A program made the position numbers and the translations under genes. Positions 1-8,581 of a stretch of 64,000 nucleotides of DNA are shown here, piece by piece; within the stretch, counting starts at the first letter, position 1; every line of letters starts with the position of its first letter. Source of the DNA: JAJKJG01 sp036556825 (lineage in GTDB: Bacteria > Pseudomonadota > Alphaproteobacteria > Rhizobiales > Beijerinckiaceae); assembly GCA_036556825.1 (NCBI GenBank), contig DATBIR010000133.1, positions 14,729 through 78,728 of the forward strand, read 5' to 3'. Below the pieces are notes generated by a model. That model made no database searches. It was not told the origin of the DNA and worked only from the letters and a program-made list of their open reading frames with translations.

Positions 1-165
1 TATAACGGCGAAGAGGTTTTCCGGGCCGATCTGTTCCCGGCTGTCGCCGCCAATCCGTTCATCGCCTTCACGACGGTGGCGACGGAGAGCGGCGTCATCG
101 AGTTCCGCTGGACCGACGACCGCGGCGAGACGCAGACCGAGTCGCGCACGATCACCGTCGCATGA
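1..165 (+). CDS. soxZ: SoxZ, C-terminal fragment (sulfur-oxidation carrier subunit)
   Basis: Open from the window edge for 54 codons to a TGA; the start lies upstream of the window. The fragment reads YNGEEVFRADLFPAVAANP and ends with a beta-rich tail (FRWTDDRGETQTES), as in SoxZ, the immunoglobulin-like subunit that pairs with SoxY to carry sulfur intermediates covalently in the periplasm. The stop overlaps the soxA start (ATGA), so the two are translationally coupled in one sox operon. SoxY should lie just upstream. Confidence 0.85.
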   Translation, partial: YNGEEVFRADLFPAVAANPFIAFTTVATESGVIEFRWTDDRGETQTESRTITVA

Positions 166-962
166 GCCTCTCCGGCTTCGGGCTGCGCGCGATCGGGCTG
201 CCGGCCCTTCTCGGCCTGCTCGGCGCGGCGGCAACGACCCTCGCCGGCGAGATCCCGCCGGAGGAACGCCGGTCCGGATTCGATCTCATGAGCCGAGAGA
301 CACAGGCCGCGCAGACCGACGACACGGCCAATCCGGGCATGCTCTGGGTGCTCCAGGGCGAGTCGCTGTGGAAGCAAGCCGCCGGGGCGGGCGGGCGGGC
401 CTGCGCCGACTGCCACCAGGATGCCCGCAACTCGATGCGCGGCGTCGCCGCACGCTATCCGGCCTTCAGCCCCGTCCAGGGCCGCCCGATCACCCTCGAG
501 GAGCGCATCAATTTGTGCCGCGCCAACCGGCAGGAGGCGACGCCGCTGAAATGGGAGAGCCCGGAGCTTGTCGCGCTCACGACCTATGTGGGCCACCAGT
601 CGAGGGGACAACCGATCGCGGTGGAGGCGGACGACACCAACCGCCCCTTCATCGACAAGGGGCGGCAGCTGTTCGAGCAGCGCATGGGGCAGCTCAACCT
701 GTCGTGCGCCGCTTGCCACGACGACAATTGGGGCAGGCGGCTCGCCGGCAACCCGGTCCCGCAGGCGCATCCGACCGGCTATCCCTTGTACCGGCTCGAA
801 TGGCAGAGCGTCGGCTCCCTGCAGCGGCGGCTGCGCGGCTGCATGACTGGCATCCGGGCCGAGCCGTACGACTATGGCAGCCCGGAAAACGCCGCCCTCG
901 AGCTTTATCTGATGTATCGCGCCAGAGGCCTCAAGCTCGAGACCCCGGCCGTTCGGCCATGA
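162..962 (+). CDS. soxA: SoxA, c-type cytochrome of the thiosulfate oxidation complex
   Basis: 266 residues with an N-terminal hydrophobic export signal ending near LAGE. Two haem-binding motifs are visible, CADCH at residues 81-85 and CAACH at 182-186, so this is the dihaem type. The active-site cysteine that accepts the sulfur atom and acts as a haem ligand is C227, in the family-typical RGCMTGIRAEP. SoxAX catalyses the first step of the Sox pathway, joining thiosulfate to the SoxY cysteine in the periplasm. The ATG overlaps the soxZ stop. No soxX or soxB follows within the window, so the rest of the cluster must lie upstream or elsewhere. Confidence 0.96.
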   Translation: MSLSGFGLRAIGLPALLGLLGAAATTLAGEIPPEERRSGFDLMSRETQAAQTDDTANPGMLWVLQGESLWKQAAGAGGRACADCHQDARNSMRGVAARYPAFSPVQGRPITLEERINLCRANRQEATPLKWESPELVALTTYVGHQSRGQPIAVEADDTNRPFIDKGRQLFEQRMGQLNLSCAACHDDNWGRRLAGNPVPQAHPTGYPLYRLEWQSVGSLQRRLRGCMTGIRAEPYDYGSPENAALELYLMYRARGLKLETPAVRP

Positions 963-1122
963 TCGCCGCTGCGCTCCGATAAGGCGGTCCGCCCGGCTGC
1001 CCGGCTCGGTTAACGTTATTTGGCCAATTATCTGCTCCTGTTGCCACGCCGGCCTAAAGTGGCGCATCAATCCGATTGCGCATCCTGGACAAGACAGGTT
1101 GGACCGGGGGCACGGGGCAGAG

Positions 1123-2322
1123 ATGCGTGAGGCCGAAATCGCGATCGTCGGCGCGGGCCTGGCCGGCTCGACCGCGGCTGCCATGCTCGGACAAGCCGGG
1201 CATCGCACCGTCCTGATCGATGCCCACGCGACGTATCCGGTCGATTTTCGCTGCGAAAAACTCGACGGATCGCAGGTCAGCCTGCTGCGCAGGACCGGTC
1301 TGGCTGATGCGGTGCTGAACGCCGCCACACCCTATCCGGAGATATGGGTCGCGCGTTTCGGCCGCGTGGTCGAGAAGCGGCGCGACAGCCAATGCGGCAT
1401 TCGCTACCACGACCTCGTCAACACCGTGCGTTCGCAAATACCGCGCGGGACTGAATTCATCCATGCCAAGGCGTCGGCCATCGCGGCCGGGCCGGACCGC
1501 CAGACCATCGCCTTGTCGAACGGCGAGGAGGTGTCGGCGCGGCTGGTCGTTGTGGCCAACGGTCTCAACAGCGGCTTGCGCCAGAAGCTCGGAATGCGCT
1601 GCGAAGAGCTGAGCGCGGCGCATTCGCTCAGCATCGGCTTCGACGTGAAGCCGCTGCATCGGCGCGGGTTCGACTTCCCGGCCCTGACGTATTTTCCCGA
1701 GCAGCCGAGCCGCATCGCCTATCTCACGCTTTTCCCGATCGGCGACATCATGCGCGCCAACCTGTTCGTGTATTGCGGCGCGCGCGATCCGTGGCTTGCT
1801 TTGCTCCGGGAGACCCCGCGCGATGCGTTGCTGGCAAGCCTGCCAGGACTCGGCAGCCTGATCGGCGCATTCGAAGTCGCCGGCGACGTCAGGATCCGGC
1901 CCGCGGATCTGTATGTCAGCAAGGGCAAGCGCCGGCCCGGCGTCGTGCTGGTCGGCGACGCCTTTGCCACATCCTGTCCCGCCGCAGGCACTGGCCTGAA
2001 CAAGGTGTTCACCGACGTGGAGCGCCTGTGCCGCATCCATGTCCCGCACTGGCTCGCGAGCCCCGGCATGGGAGAGGACAAGATCGCCGATTTCTATGAC
2101 GATCCCGTCAAGCGTGCCTGCGACGCGCATTCGCTGAGCAAAGCCCATTTCCTGCGCTCGTTGTCGACAAATGCAGCTCTTCCCTGGCGCATTCGCCGCT
2201 GGGGCAGGTCGGTGGGTCACATCGGCGCCGCCGTGTTCCGGAACACGCGCGAGCGGCTGCCGCTCAAGGCGCCGCACCGGGACGAAGCCGGATCAAACCT
2301 GACCTCGGGCAATCCGTCTTGA
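1123..2322 (+). CDS. FAD-dependent oxidoreductase/monooxygenase (PHBH fold)
   Basis: About 399 residues. The N-terminal Rossmann motif IVGAGLAGSTAA binds the FAD ADP moiety, and the second flavin motif GDAFATSCPAAGTGLN sits near residue 280, as in p-hydroxybenzoate-hydroxylase-like and geranylgeranyl-reductase-like enzymes. A TTG 24 bases upstream is in frame, but the ATG gives the normal length for the dinucleotide fold and is used here. The gene stands alone after a 160-base gap from soxA, with no partner that fixes a substrate. It could be an aromatic hydroxylase, a halogenase-like enzyme or a lipid reductase; only the fold is certain. Confidence 0.85.
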   Translation: MREAEIAIVGAGLAGSTAAAMLGQAGHRTVLIDAHATYPVDFRCEKLDGSQVSLLRRTGLADAVLNAATPYPEIWVARFGRVVEKRRDSQCGIRYHDLVNTVRSQIPRGTEFIHAKASAIAAGPDRQTIALSNGEEVSARLVVVANGLNSGLRQKLGMRCEELSAAHSLSIGFDVKPLHRRGFDFPALTYFPEQPSRIAYLTLFPIGDIMRANLFVYCGARDPWLALLRETPRDALLASLPGLGSLIGAFEVAGDVRIRPADLYVSKGKRRPGVVLVGDAFATSCPAAGTGLNKVFTDVERLCRIHVPHWLASPGMGEDKIADFYDDPVKRACDAHSLSKAHFLRSLSTNAALPWRIRRWGRSVGHIGAAVFRNTRERLPLKAPHRDEAGSNLTSGNPS

Positions 2323-2368
2323 GGCCGGGCGCGCTCATGCAGCATCGGGCGCGATGCCGGAGGCAGAC

Positions 2369-3724
2369 ATGACACATCCTCCCGATCATACGCGACGAAC
2401 GATCTTCGGAGCCGGCCTGGCCGCCATCGCCGGCATCCCCTCGGCTTTGGCGCAACAAGGCGCGAGCGCGGTGCGCGGCGAGACGCCTGCGGGCTTGCGC
2501 CGCGACAGCGACGACGACCAGACGGCGGTCCTGCAGCGGGCCCTTGCTGCCGCCGCCAGAAGCGGAGTGCCGGTCAACCTGCCGCCCGGGCGCTACCGGA
2601 TTGGCGGCCTCTCGCTTCCCCCAGGCACGCGTCTCACGGGAGCCGGGCCATCCGCGACGACGCTCGTGCAGGCGGGCAATCAGCCGGTCGTCGTTGCGCG
2701 CGGCGGCGATCGCATCACGCTCGAAGACTTCGGGGTCGAAGGCGCCATCGCCGGCGATCGATCGACGCCGCTGGTCTCCCTGTCCGACGTGAGCGACCTG
2801 CGCATGCTCGATCTGAAAGTCGGCAAGGCGCGCGGCATGGCCGTGCGCCTCGAGCGGTGCGGCGGGCGCGTCGAGCGGTGCGCGATCAGCGAGGCCGATG
2901 TCGGGCTTTTCAGCCTCGATGCGCGCGGCCTGCAGGTGGTCGGCAACGTCGTCGAGCAATGCGCCAACAACGGCATCCAGATCTGGCGCGCGCAGAAGGG
3001 GTATGACGGCAGCCAGGTCCTCGGAAACCGCATCAGCCAGGTGCGCGCTCAAGGCGGCGGCTCCGGGCAGAACGGCAACGGCATCAACGTCTTTCGCGCC
3101 GGCGGCGTGATGGTCGCGCAAAACGTGATCCGCGACTGCGCCTTCACCGCCGTGCGGAACAATTCCGGCGACAACGTGCAGATCGTCGGCAATGCATGCA
3201 GTAACCTCGGCGAGGTCGCCCTCTATTCCGAGTTCAGCTTCGAAGGCTGCGTCATCGCCAACAACGTCGTCGACCGGGCGGCCATGGGGATATCGATCAC
3301 GAATTTCAACGAGAACGGACGGCTCGCCGTGGCTTCGGGCAATATCCTGCGCAACCTGTTCCGGCGGCCCGACGCGTTGAGCGGGGAGATCAATCGCGGC
3401 GTCGGCATCGGCGTCGAGGCGGACGCAGCGGTCACCGGCAACGTGGTGGAAGCCGCTGAATTCGCCGGCATCGTCATCGGCTATGGGGCCTATCTGCGCG
3501 ATGTGCTCTGCTCGAGCAACGTGGTGCGGCGCTGCGGCTACGGCGTCGCCGTGAGCGTGGCGTCCGGCGCCGGCGCGGCCCAGATCGTCAACAACATCCT
3601 GTCCGATTGCCGGCGCGGCAGGATCGTCGGCTTCGACCGGGAAAAGCCCATATCAGAAGAGCTGGCCCAGGCGACGAGCCGCCGCTTCGCGCATCTGACG
3701 ATTCAGGGCAACACGGGCCAGTAG
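2369..3724 (+). CDS. Tat-exported right-handed beta-helix protein (TIGR03808-like)
   Basis: About 451 residues. The N-terminus TRRTIFGAGLAAIAG is a twin-arginine signal followed by an Ala-rich cleavage region (ALAQQ). The mature part begins with a pectate-lyase-like entry (DDQTAVLQRALAAAA, then LPPGRYRIGG) and continues as parallel beta-helix coils rich in N-V-V and N-I-I ladders (VVGNVVEQC, VIANNVVDR, QIVNNILSD). I recognise this as the twin-arginine-translocated repeat protein family common in Rhizobiales, whose function is not established. The second ATG is chosen because GGAGG lies five bases before it; an upstream in-frame ATG has no such site. It may bind or process periplasmic polysaccharide, but no catalytic residues can be assigned. 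Confidence 0.85.
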   Translation: MTHPPDHTRRTIFGAGLAAIAGIPSALAQQGASAVRGETPAGLRRDSDDDQTAVLQRALAAAARSGVPVNLPPGRYRIGGLSLPPGTRLTGAGPSATTLVQAGNQPVVVARGGDRITLEDFGVEGAIAGDRSTPLVSLSDVSDLRMLDLKVGKARGMAVRLERCGGRVERCAISEADVGLFSLDARGLQVVGNVVEQCANNGIQIWRAQKGYDGSQVLGNRISQVRAQGGGSGQNGNGINVFRAGGVMVAQNVIRDCAFTAVRNNSGDNVQIVGNACSNLGEVALYSEFSFEGCVIANNVVDRAAMGISITNFNENGRLAVASGNILRNLFRRPDALSGEINRGVGIGVEADAAVTGNVVEAAEFAGIVIGYGAYLRDVLCSSNVVRRCGYGVAVSVASGAGAAQIVNNILSDCRRGRIVGFDREKPISEELAQATSRRFAHLTIQGNTGQ

Positions 3725-3870
3725 CTCCGCGACCCAATCCTTTGCTGGCCGTGGCAGGCCTGGATCCCGGGCTCTTTACAGCAAATTAGGCATCTTCGTG
3801 CACCAATTTTCCCGAGCGTCTTTGTAGGGCACCGGGGCAAATTGGTCGTGAAGCCGCGCGCGCGTCTTTC

Positions 3871-3892
3871 CGGAGAAGGCAAGGCTTCTCCG
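3871..3892. other. Hairpin upstream of the kinase-like gene
   Basis: CGGAGAAG / CTTCTCCG with a six-base loop, 39 bases before the histidine-kinase-like ATG. There is no following T tract, so it is more likely a leader structure or chance palindrome than a terminator. The rest of the 206-base gap shows nothing clear. Confidence 0.3.
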
Positions 3893-3930
3893 CGCGGTCG
3901 GTCTCGCCCGGCGCGCGAAGCTGCGCGCCC

Positions 3931-5367
3931 ATGATCTTCGGGCAGCTCTCCTTGCGCCGACAGGTGAGCGCGATCGGGATCGCCCTGTCGGTTGCCATCG
4001 CCGCTTGCGTGCCCCTCCTGGAAGCGGCCCGCGCCTATGGAGAGCAGCAGATCGGCGTTGCCGCTGGCGCGGGCATCCTCTTCGGATTGGCTGCGTTTGC
4101 TGCGACCTGCGTCCTTCCCCTGCGCATTCTGGACCGAAAGCTCAGGGCCATGGCCGAGGTCATGGCGCAGCACGCCGCGGCCGACGCGGTGCGCCCAAGC
4201 GACGCGCTCACGACGCTGGGCCGGGAGATCCGCAGGCCGGCCCGCAGCATCGCCGGGATTGCGTCCCAGCTCCTGGCGACGGAGCTCTCCGCGGAGCAGC
4301 GCCGCCACGTGGGAGCGATCCAGGAATGCAGCGGGACGCTGCTCGAACTGACCGGCGACATCGTCGGCTCCTGTGAGCTGGCAGCCGGCCGGCTCGAGCT
4401 CGAGATCAGCGAGTTCAACCTAGTGGAGTTGGCGGAGCGCGTCATCGAGGTCGTCGAGCCGAGAGCGCGGCCGAGGGATCTCGTCCTCGTTCTCACCACG
4501 GCCGCACAGTTGCCGACCCGGGTCCACGGCGACCCGGCGCGTCTGCGCCAGGTTCTGCTCAGCCTGATGGGCAACGCCATCAGGTTCACGGATCACGGGG
4601 CTGTCGTCCTCAAGGTGCTCCCGTGCCAGGGGTCCGGTTTGATCCGCTTCGAGGTTCATGACACCGGCGCCGGGGTTCCGGCGGAAACCCGTAACCACCT
4701 GTTCCACGAGCTTGGACACGGCGAGGCCTCGGTCACGGGCCGCCACCGCGGCGGCCTCGGCCTTGGCATCTGCACGCGTCTCGTCACGGCGATGGGCGGC
4801 GATATCGGCTTCGAGAGCCAGCCCGGGGCGGGCAGCGTCTTCTGGGTCGAGGTGCCGCTGCGGCCAGCGGGTGCGACGGCAATGGCGAGCGCCGTGGCCG
4901 CAGCCTCCGGGAGGCGGGCCGTCCTGCTCGCTCCGGGCGGCCCCGGGCTGGAAGCTGCGCGCGAACTGCTCGCCAGTCTGGGATTCGAGGTCATGGCCGC
5001 GGACGCGGCGCCGGCCGGCGACTGCGACATCGCCGTGATCCATCACACTGCCCTGCCACAGGCGCCGTTCTCGCGGCGTGGGCGACACGCAGCGAGGCCA
5101 TGGCTCGTTTTCGGCTTCGGCGCCTCGCGGTGGAGCGGCAATGTCGAAGGCGTCATCGACGGGGCGCTCAAGCCGTCGCAGCTCGCCGCGGTCCTCGCGA
5201 CCATTCTCGATGCAGCCGAGGAAAAGACACGGGCGGCAGAGAGGCCACCGCTCAGGAAGCAGGACGAGGAGGCTAAACGACTGCCGCCTGCGGGCATGCC
5301 TCAGGGAGCGGAACGGGATCGTTCCAGGCTGAACCCCTCCCGCTCCGGGCTTCGCGATGTCGCATGA
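3931..5367 (+). CDS. Membrane histidine-kinase-like protein lacking the phosphoacceptor His, with degenerate receiver
   Basis: 478 residues. Two membrane segments (about 12-32 and 40-62) precede a dimerisation helix pair. The H-box reads LGREIRRPARSIAGI, so the invariant His of the usual SHEIRTPL motif is Arg98 (codon CGG). The ATPase domain looks intact: N-box N215 in LMGNAIRFT, G1 box D244-T-G-A-G, G2 box GGLGLGI at 274-280. Residues about 325-425 resemble a receiver domain (RRAVLLAPGG...LLASLGFEV...GALKPSQL) but lack the acidic pair and the phosphorylatable Asp. No response regulator is adjacent. It may be a pseudokinase that modulates another kinase, or an ATPase-only sensor. The start lacks a strong Shine-Dalgarno. 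The stop TGA lies inside a palindromic repeat. Confidence 0.85.
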   Translation: MIFGQLSLRRQVSAIGIALSVAIAACVPLLEAARAYGEQQIGVAAGAGILFGLAAFAATCVLPLRILDRKLRAMAEVMAQHAAADAVRPSDALTTLGREIRRPARSIAGIASQLLATELSAEQRRHVGAIQECSGTLLELTGDIVGSCELAAGRLELEISEFNLVELAERVIEVVEPRARPRDLVLVLTTAAQLPTRVHGDPARLRQVLLSLMGNAIRFTDHGAVVLKVLPCQGSGLIRFEVHDTGAGVPAETRNHLFHELGHGEASVTGRHRGGLGLGICTRLVTAMGGDIGFESQPGAGSVFWVEVPLRPAGATAMASAVAAASGRRAVLLAPGGPGLEAARELLASLGFEVMAADAAPAGDCDIAVIHHTALPQAPFSRRGRHAARPWLVFGFGASRWSGNVEGVIDGALKPSQLAAVLATILDAAEEKTRAAERPPLRKQDEEAKRLPPAGMPQGAERDRSRLNPSRSGLRDVA

Positions 5368-5455
5368 TCCCGGCTCAGAGCCGGGACGAGGCTGATCTGG
5401 CGAAGTGGCAGCCGCCCCGGATCGGTCCGGGAGGGCTTTCGCCGGATCAGGCGGG
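5361..5455. repeat. Dispersed palindromic repeat, GCATGATCC family
   Basis: Contains GCATGATCCCGG, GGCGAAGTGGC and TTTCGCCGGATCA elements that can fold back on each other. Related copies occur near 39.2, 41.3, 43.5 and 46.2 kb. It spans the end of the kinase-like gene and the gap to the convergent amidohydrolase, where it may act as a bidirectional transcription stop. Confidence 0.6.
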
Positions 5456-5466
5456 CACCCGCGCCG

Positions 5467-6492
5467 TTACTTGACGAAGCGGTGGCCGGTGATCTTCTCC
5501 AGATTGCGGAAATAGATCTTTTCGCGGTCTTCCTTGGAGATGTCGAGCGAGTCGATGATCTTGATGGTCTCGCGGATGTAGCCCGGGCCGCCTTCCGGAT
5601 CGAACGGGCAGTCGGACGCGAACACGACGTGGTCGACGCCGTAGAATTCGAGGCCGCAAACCGTGGCCGGGCGCGAGCCGAACACCGCCGAGTCGGCATA
5701 AAAGTCCTGCTTGAAGTAGTCGAGCGGACGCTTCTTCAGGCTCTTCAGCAGCGAGAAATAGTCCTCGTCGGAGGTGCGCTTGCCCAGCTGGTCCCAACCC
5801 GGCCCGACGCGGCCTTCGAAATAGGGCACCATGGCGCCGAGGTGATGGGCGATGACCTTCACGTTCGAATACTTGTCGAGGAGCTTGGAGAAGACGAGGC
5901 GCGCCATGGCGACGCTGGTCTCGTAAGGCCAGCCGAAGGTCCACCAGATCTCGTAGAGCGATTTCTTCTCGTCGAGATAGTCGGGGTGGTTGGCGCCGCG
6001 CGCCGGGTGCAGGAAGATCGGCTTGCCGAGCTTGTTCATCGAGGCGAAGAACGGCTCGAATTCGGGCCGGTCGAGGGGCTTGCCGCCGACGTTGGAGAAG
6101 ATCTGCGTGCCGATGGCGCCGAGTTCCTTGATGGCGCGCTCGGTCTCGGCGACGCCGGCATCGGGCGCGGTGAGCGGCGTGTGCGCGACGAAGGCCGGGA
6201 AACGGTCCGGATACTTGGCGACCAGCTCGGCCATGCCGTCGTTGCCAATCCTGGCGAGCTCGAGGGCGACCTGCGGATTGCCCTTGCTCAAGGTCTCCAG
6301 CGACGGCGCCGGCAGCGAAATCACCTGGGCATAGTCATCGAACATGTCCATGACGCGGAAGCGTTCGTCGAGGTCATGGATGCTCTTGATGGCGCGGGTG
6401 CGCCGGAACATGTCCTTCAGGTCGCCGGCGACCTCCTCCATCTTCTGGAAATAGCGCTCGGGAAAGAAATGATTGAACGCGTCGATGCGCAT
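5467..6492 (-). CDS. Amidohydrolase-2 / ACMSD-type metal-dependent hydrolase or decarboxylase
   Basis: 341 residues starting MRIDAFNHFFP, where the metal site is N-H rather than H-x-H. Further family features are FLHPARG, HHLGAMVPYFEGR and a late metal-ligand Asp in FASDCPFDPEGG. This TIM-barrel group includes 2-amino-3-carboxymuconate semialdehyde decarboxylase and gamma-resorcylate decarboxylase, so non-oxidative decarboxylation or ring hydrolysis of an aromatic acid is likely. AGGAG precedes the ATG. It is the last gene of a minus-strand set with the TRAP-TAXI transporter, which probably imports its substrate. Confidence 0.9.
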   Translation of the reverse strand: MRIDAFNHFFPERYFQKMEEVAGDLKDMFRRTRAIKSIHDLDERFRVMDMFDDYAQVISLPAPSLETLSKGNPQVALELARIGNDGMAELVAKYPDRFPAFVAHTPLTAPDAGVAETERAIKELGAIGTQIFSNVGGKPLDRPEFEPFFASMNKLGKPIFLHPARGANHPDYLDEKKSLYEIWWTFGWPYETSVAMARLVFSKLLDKYSNVKVIAHHLGAMVPYFEGRVGPGWDQLGKRTSDEDYFSLLKSLKKRPLDYFKQDFYADSAVFGSRPATVCGLEFYGVDHVVFASDCPFDPEGGPGYIRETIKIIDSLDISKEDREKIYFRNLEKITGHRFVK

Positions 6493-6530
6493 CGGGGTCG
6501 GCTCCTGGTCTGGGTCGGTTACGGCGATCG

Positions 6531-8498
6531 TCAGGACGTGCCGAGTGGTCGGCGTCCTCCCGTCGGTGCCGCGGGTAGGGGGTTTTTCGCCAATTCGCGC
6601 CAGAGCGCAAGCACGGCCAGGAGAACGCCCGTGGCGTTGATCCACAACCCTGCGGGGAAGGCGTTGGCGGGAACGAGCAACATAAAGGCGACCATGCCGT
6701 AGGCAAGCCGCCAGGGCGGCGCCACCGTGCTCCTGACATAGCCCACGACGGCGATCGACCCCATGACGATGCCGAGCGTCGCAACGGCCAGCGCCGCGAC
6801 GATGTGATGAGCGGGGCCGCGCATGATGAGGAGCGGCGAGTAGGCGAAGAAGAACGGGATGAAGTAGGCCGCCCAGCCCATGCGCGAGGCGGTCCAGCCG
6901 GTCTTCCACTGGTCGGCCTTGGCGATGGCGGCGGCCGCGAAGGCGGCCAGCGCCACGGGCGGCGTCAGCATCGACAGGACGCCGTGGAACAGCACATACA
7001 TGTGCGCCTGCATCGGCTGCAGGCCAGCCTGGACCAGGGCCGGGGCCGCAAGCGTCGCCAGGATCACGTAGACCCCGACCGTCGGCAGGCCGAGGCCAAG
7101 CGCGAAGGCCACGAATGCGGTCAGCACCAGCAGCAAGAGGAGGCTGCCGCCGCTCGCGGTCAGCAACTGCTGCGTCAGCGAGAAGGCGACCCCGGTGAGG
7201 TTGAGCGCACCGATGAGGAGCCCCGAGATGGCCGTCACGACGATGATGTCGATGACCGCCTCGCCCGCGGCCATGATCGCTTGGCTGGCGTCGCGCCGCG
7301 TCAGGCGCCTGCCCTTGTAGCCGAACACCATGGAGAAGCCGATCAGCACGACGGTGGCGAGCAGCGCGGCGTATTCCGCCTCCATGTTCCAGCCCATCAG
7401 GGCGGCGACCAGAACGATGAACGGCACGGGAAAATGCCACCCGGCGCGCAATGTTGCCAGCGCCGACGGAATCTCGTCGCGCGGCGTGCCGCGGATCCCG
7501 CTCTTGGCGGATTCGAGATCCACCTGCACGAACAATGCGAGGTAGTAGAGGAATGACGGAATGATGGCCGCGACCATCACCTCGGCGTAAGGAACCTGCA
7601 GATACTCGGCCATCAGGAAGGCGGCGGCGCCCATGATCGGCGGCATGAGCTGGCCGCCGGTCGAGCCGACCGCCTCAACCGAGGCGGCGATGTGCGGCCG
7701 GAAGCCGGCGCGCTTCATCAGCGGGATCGTCACCGTGCCGACGCTCGCGACATTGGCGACGGCGCTGCCCGAAACCATCCCGAACAGCGCCGAGCCGAAC
7801 ACCGCGACCTTGGCCGCGCCGCCGCGAAAGCGGCCCATGGCGGCGCTCGAGATATCGGCGAAGAAATCGGAGCCGCCCGCCCGGGTCAGCACCTGCCCCA
7901 TGATGATGAAGGGCGTCACCACGATCACCGCAATCTGCAGCGTGCTGCCGAGCAGCGCGTTGGTGTCGATGCCGAGATAGACCATGAGCCGGGACAGAGC
8001 GATCGGGCGGCTGGCAAACTGCTCGGGCAGCATCCAGCCGAGCAGGGCGTGGATGCATAGCGCGAGCACGATCAGCACGAGGGCGAGCCCGGTGACGCGG
8101 CGCGTCGCCTCGAGCACCAGCACCACGATCACGGTCGCGACGATCACGCCGTCCCACGGCCGGTAGACAAGCTCGGTGATCAATGACTGGTAGCGGACGG
8201 CAATGTAGAGGCAGGCGGCGAGAGCGAGCGCTGCGCAGATCAGGTCGATCGCGCCGGCGGGCATCGCCGCCTTGCCCATCTCGGCCTCGGCGACCGCGGC
8301 TTCGCCGCGATGCCGGACGCGCCAGGGAAAGACCAGAAAGCAGAGGGCCAGGGCGAAGCCGAGCACGGCCACGAGCATCTGCTCGGTGAACAGCGCCAGG
8401 CCGAGCCGGCCGGGAACATCGACGATCCAGGCGATCACCGACGCCACGATCGCGGCGCGGAGGATCGTCTTCAGCGGCTCAATCGAGCGGCGCAGCAT
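6531..8498 (-). CDS. TRAP transporter fused permease (4TM/12TM), TAXI type
   Basis: 655 residues, almost wholly hydrophobic. The N-terminal part (about 1-150) corresponds to the small DctQ-like subunit and the rest to the DctM-like 12-TM permease, with the conserved GSAVANVASVGT and GGQLMPPIMGAAAFLMAE signatures. The fused permease works with a TAXI-family binding protein, encoded 83 bases upstream in the same direction, to import an organic acid using an ion gradient. GAGGA precedes the ATG. Confidence 0.95.
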   Translation of the reverse strand: MLRRSIEPLKTILRAAIVASVIAWIVDVPGRLGLALFTEQMLVAVLGFALALCFLVFPWRVRHRGEAAVAEAEMGKAAMPAGAIDLICAALALAACLYIAVRYQSLITELVYRPWDGVIVATVIVVLVLEATRRVTGLALVLIVLALCIHALLGWMLPEQFASRPIALSRLMVYLGIDTNALLGSTLQIAVIVVTPFIIMGQVLTRAGGSDFFADISSAAMGRFRGGAAKVAVFGSALFGMVSGSAVANVASVGTVTIPLMKRAGFRPHIAASVEAVGSTGGQLMPPIMGAAAFLMAEYLQVPYAEVMVAAIIPSFLYYLALFVQVDLESAKSGIRGTPRDEIPSALATLRAGWHFPVPFIVLVAALMGWNMEAEYAALLATVVLIGFSMVFGYKGRRLTRRDASQAIMAAGEAVIDIIVVTAISGLLIGALNLTGVAFSLTQQLLTASGGSLLLLLVLTAFVAFALGLGLPTVGVYVILATLAAPALVQAGLQPMQAHMYVLFHGVLSMLTPPVALAAFAAAAIAKADQWKTGWTASRMGWAAYFIPFFFAYSPLLIMRGPAHHIVAALAVATLGIVMGSIAVVGYVRSTVAPPWRLAYGMVAFMLLVPANAFPAGLWINATGVLLAVLALWRELAKNPLPAAPTGGRRPLGTS

Positions 8499-8581
8499 TC
8501 ACGTCCTCGATGCCGCGCAATACAATGCAATACGCTCACGCAATTGCGCAACGTTGCGCGCAATACGGCGCAGGACCCGGA

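Noticed and set aside
1054..2277. 407-codon minus-strand frame opposite the FAD oxidoreductase
   Set aside because: The plus strand encodes clear FAD motifs; the antisense translation has none.
5467..7440. A 657-residue fusion protein reading through from the TRAP permease region into the amidohydrolase
   Set aside because: The part upstream of MRIDAFNHFFP is the permease gene in the wrong frame. The amidohydrolase has its own Shine-Dalgarno and ATG.
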